Shown: one piece after another, positions 10,044 to 20,599 of the stretch
How positions within the stretch are numbered: position 1 is the first letter of the stretch
Layout of the letters: each line of letters starts with the position of its first letter
From: Fulvia fulva
Taxonomy: Eukaryota > Ascomycota > Dothideomycetes > Mycosphaerellales > Mycosphaerellaceae
Assembly (NCBI RefSeq): GCF_020509005.1
Contig: NC_063016.1
Span: 2,046,001-2,110,000, forward strand
Reading direction: 5' to 3'
DNA length: 64,000 nt
The notes under the pieces: model-generated
The model's database searches: none
The model's input: only the letters and a program-made list of their open reading frames with translations
Told to the model about the DNA's origin: nothing
Position numbers and translations under genes: made by a program

Positions 10044-11723
10044 GATAGCGAATTCCTGGAAGAAGTTGAGGAAATGGCCTTTGCAGCAACTGTAGAAGCC
10101 ATTGCATACAAGCAAGAGGTCCCAATTCCAAAATCCTACAAGGATGCTGTGAATGACAAGAAATGGGGACATCTTTGGAAGGAAGCAATCCAAAAGGAAC
10201 TAGATGCTCTACAGAGTAACAACACCTGGGAAAATTCTGTTCTACCAAAAGGAGCAAATCTGGTTACATCAAGATGGGTCTTTGATATTAAGAGAAGCAT
10301 TAGTGGAGCTATTGAAAAGTTCAAGGCTAGACTAGTTGCAAGGGGCTTCTCACAGAAGTTTGGTGTTGACTTTATGGAGACATTTGCACCTACAGTAAGA
10401 CAGGACACCCTTAGGGTGTTTATGGCTATTGTGTGTAAGAAGGATCTTCATCTTCACCAAGTGGATGTGAACAATGCATTCACAGAAAGCACCCTCCATG
10501 AAGACATCTTCATGTTACCACCACCAGGAGTTGAGCTTCCACCAAACATGGTGTTCAAAATCCTCAAAAGCTTGTATGGACTTAAGCAAGCAGCTAGAGA
10601 TTGGAATCAACTCTGTGTGTCAAAGCTCAGAGAGATTGGATTCACACAGTCAGAAGTGGATCCATGCCTACTTATCCATAAGAAGAGGGAGATCATAATC
10701 CTTATACATGTGGATGACATTCCAATTGCTGCACCAAAGTTGACAGATGTTCTCTGGTTCAAAAGAGAACTTGGCAAGATCTTCAAGATCAAAGATCTAG
10801 GTGAACCTGAAAAGATCCTTGGCATGAGAGTCACAAGGGACAGGAAGAGAGGAATCCTGAAACTTGACCAAGGACACTTTGTTAGGGACAGCCTAGCCAA
10901 GATGGGAATGAACCATGAGAAGGCAGCACCTACACACTCACCCATGGACAGCTATGAGGCCCTCAAACCTTCAAGCCACATGGATGAGAGGTGTGACAAG
11001 GCAGAGTACCAGAGTATTAATGGTACTTGGATGTGGCCAGCAACAATCACAAGGCCAGACATTGCTTTTGCCCTAGGAAGGATGAGCTCATTTGTGAGTG
11101 ACCCATCCACCTACCACATGAAGGCTTTGAAGAAGATCACTAGGTACCTAAGATCATACCCTGATCTAGGACTTCAGTTCTCAAAGTCTGGAAAAGGACA
11201 CCTTATTGGATACTGTGATTCTGATTATGCAATGGACAAAGCAGACAGAGTCTCAATCCTTGGGTATGTCTTCTTCCTCTGTGGGGCACCAGTTTCTTGG
11301 ATGAGCAAGAAGCAAAAGTCTGTAGCAACATCCACAATGGAGGCTGAATACATGGCTATGAATGCATGTGCGAAGCAGTCCCAATTCCTAGCTTCACTGC
11401 TGAGGGAAATGGATTGTCCAGAGTTAGTGGGAGACTGTTCCCATCAACCAAGAATCACTGGAAACCAGGAGACTGTATCAAATTTGAGACCAGTCCAATT
11501 AAGAGGTGACAATCAAGCTGCCCTCACCCTAGTGAAAGATGCACATGTTCATGACAAGTCGAAGCACATTGACATTGCCTATAACGCTGTTAGGAAACTT
11601 TGGTGGAGGAGGCTTATTGCTGTTGAGTACACCCCAACCTCTGAGATGGTTGCAGACGGGTTTACAAAACCAAAGACTGGTCCACACTTCCAGAGGTTTG
11701 TAAGCCAGCTGAACCTGTCATAA
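10044..11723 (+). CDS. Copia A reverse transcriptase-RNase H, in phase with gag-pol after the TAG
   Basis: The frame continues directly after TAG 10043; the next ATG is at 10074. RT features are SRWVFDIKRS, KARLVARGFSQ, the first catalytic Asp in HQVDVNNAF, LYGLKQAARDW and the HVDD box (codons at 10707-10718) in place of YVDD. RNase H follows with YCDSDYAMD, ATSTMEAEY and RGDNQAALTL-type motifs, then HIDIAYNAVR. The stop is TAA at 11721-11723, close to the purine tract and 3' LTR. Without readthrough or reversion of the TAG this half would be made only from the internal ATG, if at all. Confidence 0.9.
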   Translation, partial: DSEFLEEVEEMAFAATVEAIAYKQEVPIPKSYKDAVNDKKWGHLWKEAIQKELDALQSNNTWENSVLPKGANLVTSRWVFDIKRSISGAIEKFKARLVARGFSQKFGVDFMETFAPTVRQDTLRVFMAIVCKKDLHLHQVDVNNAFTESTLHEDIFMLPPPGVELPPNMVFKILKSLYGLKQAARDWNQLCVSKLREIGFTQSEVDPCLLIHKKREIIILIHVDDIPIAAPKLTDVLWFKRELGKIFKIKDLGEPEKILGMRVTRDRKRGILKLDQGHFVRDSLAKMGMNHEKAAPTHSPMDSYEALKPSSHMDERCDKAEYQSINGTWMWPATITRPDIAFALGRMSSFVSDPSTYHMKALKKITRYLRSYPDLGLQFSKSGKGHLIGYCDSDYAMDKADRVSILGYVFFLCGAPVSWMSKKQKSVATSTMEAEYMAMNACAKQSQFLASLLREMDCPELVGDCSHQPRITGNQETVSNLRPVQLRGDNQAALTLVKDAHVHDKSKHIDIAYNAVRKLWWRRLIAVEYTPTSEMVADGFTKPKTGPHFQRFVSQLNLS

Positions 11724-11774
11724 AAAGGTCCAAGTACTATTGACAGGAAGTGAGCAGACTGTAACCTCCCATAC

Positions 11775-11788
11775 GAGATGAGTGGGAG
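11775..11788 (+). promoter_or_regulatory. Polypurine tract of copia A
   Basis: A purine-rich stretch (gagatgagtgggag) sits immediately upstream of the 3' LTR. This is the standard position for plus-strand DNA priming. Confidence 0.7.
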
Positions 11789-12023
11789 TGTTAAGATGTA
11801 GCATCTCAAAGGGAGTCAACAATCAGGAAGTGATCTAGCAGCCTGAGGCATCCACAATGACTCAGCTTGTAGGGAGATACCTTCTCTCCCCTTTAGCTTA
11901 GATAGACATCTAACACAATCAACATATTGGTTCCTGATATATTGCTGCATGCTCGTGCTATTAGTCAGTTGAAGATTGATCTCTTACTCCACTCCGCTGC
12001 CATCCACCCGTACCTGTTCAACA
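11789..12023 (+). repeat. 3' LTR of copia A (235 bp)
   Basis: Base-for-base identical to the 5' LTR by eye, followed by the duplicated target atagg. Confidence 0.95.
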
Positions 12024-15000
12024 ATAGGCATCTTTAATAAGTGTCAAAGCGGCTTAGTTGTTACCTATAAGCTTGACTAGCCTTAGCTCGTTAATAGTGC
12101 CCTTGCTTGCCCTTATACTCGGCTAGAAAGAGCTCTTTCCTACTAGTTCTGGGCACCCCATTTCCCTAAGGACAGCAGTAAGAAATTGTGACTGCTTTAC
12201 GGCTACGTTTATAGCTATAAACTCAGCTTCTATTATTAATGTTGTAATAGACTTCTGCTTCCTACTTATCTAGGACATAGGTAATCTATAAAGAAACTAT
12301 ACGTATTCTAGAATTAAGACTCTATCCACTTTGTCTATAGCGTAGTTAGAGTCCGAGTATCCCTAGAGATTGCCCCCTCCCTTTCTATATATAAGACCTA
12401 GGTCTAGGTACGACCGTAGGTATCGGGAGAGCTTCTTTAAAGCCTTTATATACTACTACGAGGGATTAGTAACATATGAGCTAATTCTTCTAAGGGGGAA
12501 TGCTAAGTCTGGCCTTGTCATTATTATTAGCTATATCTAGGTACTATTATAGCTCTAGTAATCCTGTTTGTTACACCTCTTATCTATAGGTGCCGTAGGC
12601 ACTAAATACTCGTAGCTCTCTATAGGTAAGTAGGTTGGCGTAGCCTTCTCTCTAGCTATGTTCATCTTAGCTAAGTTAGCGTAGACATAGTGTCCTTAAT
12701 TAAGCTTTAAAGTGCCTTAGGACCTATCTCTTGTAATCCTTATTCTAAGGATCTTCGTAGGTTTACTAAGATCTTTAATCTTAAACACTTTTCTAAGCTT
12801 AGCCTTAAACCACTGAACATCTAATAGCTTCGGAGCTATAATAGGTATGTCATCTATATAGGTAAGGACTATAAGGTCTCTATCCGTATAGATAAGTAGG
12901 CATAGATCTACCTAGGACTAGGTAAATCTAATCTTCTCTAGCTTCGTAACACAGAGCTTGTTCTAGTCTCTAGCTGCTTGCTTAAGCCTATAAAGGCTTC
13001 GTAGGACCTTGAACACTATATTTAGACGTACTTTAACTCCTAGGGGTAGGATTATATAGATGTCTTTAAGAAGGCTACTTTAGGTAAAAGCATTATTCAT
13101 ATCTACTAGGTACATCTCGAGATCTCTCTTACACACTACTACTATAAATACTCGGAGAGTATTATGTCTAACAGTAGGTATAAAGGTCTCTTCGAAGTCA
13201 ACCCTATATTTCTATAAAAACCTCCTTATAACTAGTCTTGCCTTGAACTTCTTAATAGCTCTACTAATCATTCTTTTAACATCAAAGACCTACCTAGAAG
13301 TAATTAGATTCGTACCCTTTAGCGGTACAACTACTTCCTAGGTGTTATTGCTTACTAAGGTAATAAGTTCGTTCTCGATTGCCTCTCTCTATATATGTCC
13401 CTATTTAGGGTCTCCTACGGCTACCTTATAGGACTTTAGGATTAGCACTTCCTACTAATAGGCTATGGCCTGCCTAATAGTAGCAAATATATGTTCTTCT
13501 ACGTCGTTTAGAATCTCCTCTACCTAGCTTATTATAGGGTCTAGATAGAACATCTAGGCAATAAGAGCCTTATAGTGTTTAGCCTTATACTCTTTAGAGT
13601 TATTATCTCCGTCCCCCCTTGACCTCTTGTTACCTATAACCTGAGGTGGCGCTAGGTGTTCGGATAGGTCGAACTGAACGACATCTTCTTTTTCTTTTAT
13701 TAGAGTACCCTAATCTCTAAACTTCTAGTATTCCCTAATGTCCTTTAGGGGAGGGGGAAGTTATATAGACAGCGGTTGCTATAGTGTTAATAACTCGGGT
13801 AGGTTCTATATAGATCCACCGTTATCGGGCTTCGATAGTGTTAAAACCGCCTTAATATTTTCTCCTAGCCTTCGTAACGGTGTTTCTAATAATCCCCTAT
13901 CGGAAAATTTCGCCCTAAAGGGCTTCCTCCTAATAGGATTACGCTATAGCGCTCGACTTGGCTAGTTAGTGAAGGTGATACTAAGATCTATATCTCCCCC
14001 CTTCTTATTCTTAAACTAGTCGACGTGACTATACGCTTTTATAGCTTTTATGTCGGGATCCTAGAACAGCTATTGTTTTGTAGTGTTTTCTAAGTAGCCT
14101 ATAAACACGGCTTCTTTTCCTCGGTTTATTAACTTGTCTCTCCTTAAGCCTTAAGGTTGGGCTCTTAGGTCTATATAGACTATAGCTTTGTATCCCTAGA
14201 CGCGGAAATAGTCGACTAACGGTACTTAGCTAGTAAAGGCTTCTTCTAGTAAAAGAGCAATACTATCAATAATCGGACTATTAGGTAGTCTGTTTCTGAT
14301 CATAGTCTATACTTATAAAGCTTCTAGCTAGAACTTAACTAGCATACTAGAGTCTTTAAGTATAGCCCGGACTATATTCTTAGAGGCTTGAATTGACCTT
14401 TCTATAGGTCTATTCTGAAGAGAGTTATAGGCATTAGTTATGTCTATCTAAGTGCTAAACTCCTTCTCCTACTCTTTTAGCAAGGCGAGAATTTCCTTTA
14501 TACTATTACTACGGATCGTAGATAGAAAGCACCTTGACTGCCGTTCTGCCTAGACCTTCTAATCCCGTAGGGCTATAGGAGCGTCGCTCCTAGCCTTCAA
14601 AGGGATTACCTACTTCTTCCTAGAGAAGTTGTCTATAATCTTAAGCCAATATTTATATCCTAGCCTAGAGACTACGCCCTGAAAAGGCCTATAGATGTCA
14701 ATAGAGATGAGGGCCAGCCTCTCCCTTTTCCTCTCTATAGTAGGTCCTTTGAACTTCCTTATGTTTATAAGGGAGCAGACCTTGCAATTCTAGTGTTTAG
14801 AAGGAACAGGAATAGGATCTTTCTTATTAGTAACTCTATATAGATTTCTTAGTAGTCCCTTACTAAGGTATATACATCTTCTATACTATAGCTCCTACTA
14901 ATCTTCGGACTTAGTATTAGCTATAGCGGTACCGTCACGTTCTTAAGAGAGTATACTAGTATACTATAGCTTAAGAATTTCCGAGATCGAGTAGATAAAC

Positions 15001-15506
15001 GGTACTCCTCCTCGAAGTTTAGTCTAGATAATAGGTTTACTAGACAAGGATTTTAGGGTAAAACTAGGTAGTTAGATAGCAAACTATTAGCTAAACTAAT
15101 TCCACGAAACAAGACTAACTCTAAGGCTAGGAACAAACAGGACATTTTCTAAGACAATTTACTTTCTAGAAGGACCACCTATTACTACACTTCCTATATA
15201 TATAGCTTGTAGATAGCCACCCCTAACCTTGATCCACTTCCTCTTTTTAAGAGGCTTTAGTGTCCTAAATAGTGAATCTTAGTTAGTTATATATAATGAT
15301 GTATAAGAGTCAAGTAACTACTCGGACTAGGGGTACTTACCTTTAGCTTCTATAGTAGAATACGTAACCTTATTAACATTATCATCTTCTAATAGTATCT
15401 TAGAGTCTAATGCGTCTTCCTAGGTCGTATAGGCCCTTATAGGCTTACTAGAGGAGGCCTTTGGCTTGCGGCTCTCCTTTATCTACTTTATAAGGTCCGT
15501 TATTAC
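12024..15506 (-). pseudogene. Copia element D, RIP-degraded pol/gag internal region
   Basis: The minus strand parallels copia B stretch for stretch, with many stops. RNase H/RT-like sequence runs from 12030 to about 13500, then integrase-like sequence to about 14900. The region near 15300 (agagtcaagtaactactcgg) corresponds to the protease/leader segment of copia B (ggagtcaagtaaccactctg). It is a separate family from A/B, as identity is well below that seen among A, B and C. Element E cut it at 15507; a few dozen bases at 22449-22490 may be the continuation. It is not functional. Confidence 0.75.
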
Positions 15507-15888
15507 TATTATGTCTCGTTCTAGGGCTAGTCTCAAAAGAGAAGAGTCAAGTCACGTGGCGGTATTCTTTAGAGAGGCTAGGGCGAGCTGAGAGTGAAGT
15601 GCAATAATTAGAGTAGAGGTCGTATTCCAATTAGTGAGATAGTAATATAAGTTGAACGCCTCGAAGCTATAAGGGCATCTCGTCGTTCCTAAATACAAAG
15701 GAGATTCGTTCCTTTATATCTCGAATTACTAAGTCGCTAGTGAGCGAGTGATCTCGAATCACCAAGTCACTAGTGAGCGAGTGATCTCGAATCACTAAGT
15801 CACTAGTGAGCGAGTGATCTCGTGTAGTGTACGTGAATCTTCGGCTAATAGCCGTTCGTACCGTCGTAGCTTAGCCCGGACCGTAACA
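15507..15888 (-). repeat. 3' LTR of gypsy E, with 3 x 33-bp internal tandem repeat
   Basis: 382 bp. It contains three 33-bp tandem units (15719-15751, 15752-15784, 15785-15817), each with the perfect 10-bp palindrome tcactagtga or a one-base variant of it. The partner LTR carries the same array at 22274-22372. Confidence 0.9.
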
Positions 15889-15965
15889 CTATCCCCTCCT
15901 TAGCCTAGCTTCGTCCCGAAGCTTATACAAGATGACATAATGCCCTTCTTCTAGTTCGAGCAACG

Positions 15966-16451
15966 ATGTCGTCTCTTTCTTCTAAAAACCGTCTTCGGCT
16001 CGTAAAGGAAATCAACGAACACGGCCGTCTAGTAGATCTCGCGTGCGATCATTGTTTTCTTTACGGTCTCTCTTACGTCGCTATAGAGGGCAACTTTCGG
16101 CTTCGGTGCTCGGAATACGTACGTCGCGGGCGCAAATGTGTGAACCTCTCCTAGGAGTCTCTTGATAAGACTCGGGAGGAGTATCGTAAGAAGGTCGAGA
16201 AGGACGAGGAGGAGCTTACGGAGATCCTAGCGCGTCTAATGCGGGACAAGGCGATACTCCGCTAAGCGGAAGAGCGCGCGCGTAAAAAGGCGTAGTGCCT
16301 AGAGGCCGAGATAGAGGCCTCTAGGGAATTTGAGGATGTCGACTGTCCTACCGCGGACGCGACTGTCGGCTTGTCTCCCGCCGTTTAGTCCTCGATCGAT
16401 ATCGTTAACAACGCGATCGACCTCTCTTCCGTCCTAGGACCCGCTAGGTAA
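15966..16451 (+). pseudogene. Antisense accessory ORF relic inside gypsy E (Cys-rich, about 161 codons)
   Basis: On the strand opposite to pol, starting 77 bp inside the LTR, an ATG frame opens MSSLSSKNRLRLVKEINEHG. It contains DLACDHCFLYGLSYVAIEG and then LRCSEYVRRGRKCVNLS. The pattern CDHC...C...C looks like a small zinc-binding or DNA-binding-type motif. A TAG stops it after 62 codons, but the same frame keeps protein-like character (SLDKTREEYRKKVEKDEEEL, then charged helix-like sequence) to a TAA at 16449-16451. The internal stops sit at positions explicable as TGG or CAG codons changed by RIP. I do not know its function. It is convergent to pol and would need its own or an LTR-derived antisense promoter. 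Confidence 0.6.
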
Positions 16452-16899
16452 TGTTGTAGTTAGTGTTTTCTTCCTCTTTCTTCGAACTCCCGGATTTTCT
16501 ATTGACAATTTTGTAGGTTTGTTTTCGGTTCCTAGGTATTTTCTAATTCGTCGTATCCTTTCTACTTGATAAGGTATCGCTGACCTTTCTTGTCTAAGAT
16601 CCTTTCGACTTCGAATTCGGTTTCTTCTTCTAGTTAGAAGTGGAATGTTTTCTGATATAGCGTCTTAGGGTCTGCTAGTTCTAACTTGGAAATGTGGAAC
16701 ACTGGGTAGATCTTTGCGTCCTTTAGTAATCGTAGTCGGTAGTTGACTAGTCCTCGTGACTCTTCGACGAGAAATGGTCCGACTTTTACATAATCTAGTT
16801 TCTTAGTCTTTCTTCTTGTTCTGAGGTTTTTGGTAAGAAGATAGACCTTATCCCCCCTCTTAAGCTAAGGTGCCATTTGTCGTTTTGCTCGGGATTCGG

Positions 16900-17660
16900 A
16901 GAGTTTGTTTTGTTTTGTCGCAATTTGTCTGTTTATGCTTTCGTATATTTTTCGGAGGTCCGATGTTGTAGCAATAGCTCTTTCTGCCTATAGGTGTTGT
17001 CCTTCTTCGCCGAACAGCGTAGGGTACTTCCCGTAGTTTGCGAAGAAAGGTGTTTCGTCCGTAGTTTCAGACTTGTGATTGTTTAATGCTAGTTATGCTA
17101 TAGGTAGGAGTGATACCCAATTGTCTTGCGCGTAGTTGACGTAGTGTCGTAGGTATTGTTCTAGCGTTTGGTTTGCTCTCTTAGTCTGACCATCCGTCTA
17201 TAGGTAGTATGCCGTAGATAGTTTGTGTTTGATTCTAATCGTGGCTACTAGCGTCTTCTAATAGTTTGATATAAACAGCTTGTCTCTGTCCGTGATGAAG
17301 ACCTTAGGGAATCCGTAGTATCTAACTAGCTTGTCTAGAACGAGGTATCCGAGTTGTTCTACGGTATAAGTTTCGCTCGTAGGTATAAAGTGTGTATATT
17401 TAGTCAAGCGGTCGACTATAACTAGGATTATGTCGTAGGTTGTACCCGTCGCTTTGTCTGTTAAGTTAGGTAACTTAGTAATGAAGTCCATAGTCACTTC
17501 GTCCTATAGTTACGTTAGTGGCGTCCTGAACTGTATTTGTCTATATTTCTCGTGTCGTACAGCCTTGTTCCGTTAGTAGTATATACATTCTCTAATGTAC
17601 TATAGCACCTTTTGTCTCATCTATAGGAATGAGAAGCTACGCTATATAATCTCGAGAGTC
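16900..17660 (-). pseudogene. Gypsy E integrase relic
   Basis: The minus-strand stretch 17497-17258 is open for 79 codons: MTMDFITKLPNL... with the catalytic Asp in MDFI, IILVIVDRLTKYTHFIP, and the second catalytic Asp in VFITDRDKLF. Beyond a stop the frame continues with [17 protein letters not shown], the region of the catalytic Glu, here read as Lys/Arg-flanked after mutation. This matches the rve integrase core of Ty3/gypsy pol. Confidence 0.85.
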
Positions 17661-17849
17661 TTCGTGGTTCTAGGATGTCTATACGTATCATTGTTATAGT
17701 GTTATTGTATATATTCTTGTTCTCGTTCTCTCGGTACTTGATATTTCCCCTATACTAGTAGGAACTGCTCTTCCGTGTCTTAAAGAACGCGTACTATATT
17801 ATTGAACTCCTTTGTGTTGGCGCTTAGGCTTCTATCTAGATTAGCCTTG

Positions 17850-19150
17850 AGCACCTGTTGTCGTACTGGTTCCTTTCCTTCTATATAGTCGCTTCTTCGG
17901 CTTAATACGTCGGCCCTACTATTGTCTTTTCCTACGGTATAGCGGATTTCGAACTTATACTATCCGAGTAGTTCCGACTAGCGGGCCTGTCTTCGGGTTA
18001 GTACTTTTGTCGTAGTGAAGTAAGTGAGATTCTTGTGATTAGAAAGAATCGTTAACTTGGGTGCTCCTTCTACGTATACTCTCTAGTACTATATTGTAGC
18101 GACAATAGCGAGAAGTTCCTTATTATAGATGTCGTAGTTTTGTTCCGCGGGTGTCATTTTTCTCGAGTAATAGGCCACTAGGTGTCTTTTTCCGTCATGC
18201 TCCTATATGAGGCATGCTCCTATAGCTATGTCCGATACGTCCGTTTCGATCTAGACTTCTTTTGTACCGTCGAATAATCGAAGCGTAGGTATAGAGGCGT
18301 ATTGTTCCTTAAGTAGGTTAAACGCCTGTTTCTCTCTATTGCCCTATATCCACTTAGTGTCTTTCCGTATAAGTGCGGTCATAGCCGCGGCGGTCTTAGA
18401 ATAATCCTTAATGAACTTTCGGTTGTAGTTTACTAGTCCTAAGAATGATTATACGTCTTTGACATTAGCCGGTTCTAGCTATTCTCGAATAGATTATGTC
18501 TTCGCTAGGTCGATTTGGATTCCTGTTATACTAATGATAAATCCTAAGAACTTGACCTGTTTCTTATAGAACTCGCATTTTTCTAGTACCGTCTTGAACC
18601 CTGCTCGAGTGAGCCGTTTAAAGACGTCCTAGACTTTCGTGATATAGTCCCGTAACGATCCCTTAGTATAAACGAGGATGTCATCTATATAGGCAATGAC
18701 GTACACGTCGAGAAGGTCTCTTAGTGTCTCATTAACTAGGTCTTGACAGGATGCGGGTGCATTAGTCAGCCCTATTAGTATAACTAGGAACTCGTAGAGT
18801 CCGTATCGTGTCCTAAATGCGGTTTTCTATTCCTCTCCTTCTGCTATCCGTATAGCGTAGAAGGCGTCTCGTAGGTCGATCTTTATATACTAGTCTGATC
18901 TAGTGAGTCTATCTTGTGCTTCTTCGATGTTCGGTAGTAGGTATCGGTTTTTGATCGTAATCTCGTTTAACTTTCGGTAGTCTTGTACGAGTCGTAGTTT
19001 CCCGTTTAGTTTCGGAACAAACATATATAGAGTTCCCGCGCTAGAGGTGGAACGTCTTATCTATCCTTTAGCGAGTTTCTCCTTTAGCTATTCTCGTAGG
19101 GTTTCTAGCTCTTTCTCGGACATTTGATATAGGGGTCCCTATAGAGGCTC
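17850..19150 (-). pseudogene. Gypsy E reverse transcriptase and RNase H relic
   Basis: Reading the minus strand through stops gives [20 protein letters not shown] near 19000, KIDLRDAFYAIRI near 18870, the polymerase box AYIDDILVY near 18674-18692, and FLGFIIS. RNase H follows with ETDVSDIAIGACL near 18250, SNHKNLTYF and the linker RADVLSRR near 17900. All are standard Ty3/gypsy pol signatures. TAG stops in former Trp/Gln codons show RIP. Confidence 0.85.
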
Positions 19151-19599
19151 TTTCCCTAGCTAAATGTTTATCTTGTGGTCCTATAGTTAGTACTTAGGAA
19201 GTGTATCTTTGCCTTTTTCCTCTTCAAAGAGTCTCTTCTACTTAAGGTACTCCTTAGGGATAGCTAGTTCCGATATGCTAGTATCCTTCGATAGTACGTT
19301 ACGTCTATCCGTTCTAGTAACTTCGTGATCCGGCGGCCCTACGCTAGTATCTGTCCCGGTCGAAGGTAGTTCTTTTGTCCTTCTGTTCGGCGTAAGCTCA
19401 AATGCGTTAAGCTGTTTCCTTGCCTTATCTACCGCCTCTCGCTATCGACGCGTAGGTTTAATACCGATAACGCAATCGTATTGCCTAAATGTAAGTACTC
19501 CTTTCCTCTAGTCTATAACTAGGTTGTGCTTTCTTAACTAAGGCATACCTAATACTATGTTATGACTAGCTATATTAGTGACATCTAAGGTGATTTCCT

Positions 19600-19830
19600 C
19601 GTAGTGCTATGAGATTGCTAGTGGCAATAGTATCGTCTCCTATTCTACGCTAGGTAACGATGATCCGTCCACCGCGATTAACTCGTAACCCTATTTCTTC
19701 TTTAGGGTAGCTAACCCGTTTCTTCTTATAAAAGACTCGGAGACAAAATTCCCCGCTACTCCGGAGTCGATTATAACACTAGTTCTATGTCCGTTAACGA
19801 TTGCTTTAGTTTAGAAAACTGTTAGTGATA
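19600..19830 (-). pseudogene. Gypsy E aspartic protease relic
   Basis: The minus strand reads VIIDSGVAGNFVSESFI around 19760, equivalent to the D-S-G active-site loop of retropepsins, followed by a HNIVLGMP-like segment towards 19540. It lies between gag and RT, as expected. Confidence 0.7.
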
Positions 19831-20599
19831 TCGATACTCGAGCTTCTATATTATATAACTCCCTTTGGTCGCTCACTCCTAGGGAGTTGATCCTTTTCCC
19901 GAATAGTATATAGTTCGCTATACTTCGTGCCTAGATACTTCGGCTAGAACCTTTAGCCCGTCGCTCTATATCTATACTTATAGTCTGTTACGTTCCTAGA
20001 TCTTCTACGTTTCTAAGTAGAGAGCCCGTACGTACTGTACTACTCTTCGTAATTCGTCCGATACGAATGTTCCTAACGGTATAAGGTATCCTATACTAGT
20101 CATCTTGCTTCCGATCGGTGGTCGTTCGCTTACCGCCGTAGCTAGATCTTCCGTAACTATTATCGCTAGATAGTTCTATACTATATTCCGTATTATGTTA
20201 AGTGTTTTATCGAACTCGATTAGGTGTAAGTATCTTTTGCCGGAAACCTTAGGTAGGAACTCCTTATGTCTTCGTTATAGGTAGATAATGAGCTCGTAAA
20301 GCTTCTTTAGCGCGTCTACCGTAAATATACTAATTTCATTATCGTCGTTAGTTTCGCTCTCTTCTCCTTCGGATAAGTCTTCGCCTAACTCTTCCGGATA
20401 CGGATCTTCTTCGATAGTGTCTAGGCTAGGTTCTTCTTGCGTGTCGGAAAGTAGTAGTGACTATGATCCGTTCTATCCTAGGTCTTAGTTCTCCTTGTCG
20501 CTATTATCGAAGTAAGATTCGTCGATATCTACTTCCCGAAGCGTAGCGTCTTGCCTATACTACGCTCCGAGGGTACCGCGCGGCTACTACGGCCAGTAC

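Larger units (their letters stand above)
6409..12023 (+). mobile_element. Copia-type LTR retrotransposon A, near-intact (5615 bp)
   Basis: Two 235-bp LTRs (6409-6643 and 11789-12023) read as identical over their whole length. They are flanked by the 5-bp target-site duplication atagg (6404-6408 and 12024-12028). A primer-binding site follows the 5' LTR and a purine-rich tract (gagatgagtgggag) precedes the 3' LTR. Domain order is gag, protease, integrase, RT, RNase H, which is copia (Ty1-type) order. Only one defect is visible: an in-frame TAG at 10041-10043. The unmutated bases and identical LTRs point to recent insertion into the older, RIP-degraded element D. Confidence 0.95.

Noticed and set aside
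13738..13965. 75-codon plus-strand frame (MSFRGGGSYID...)
   Set aside because: It lies antisense within the RIP-degraded copia element D and has no recognisable domain.
15719..15817. Regular 33-bp repeats that could suggest a CRISPR-like array
   Set aside because: Units are contiguous without spacers, occur identically in both LTRs of a retrotransposon, and the host is a eukaryote.
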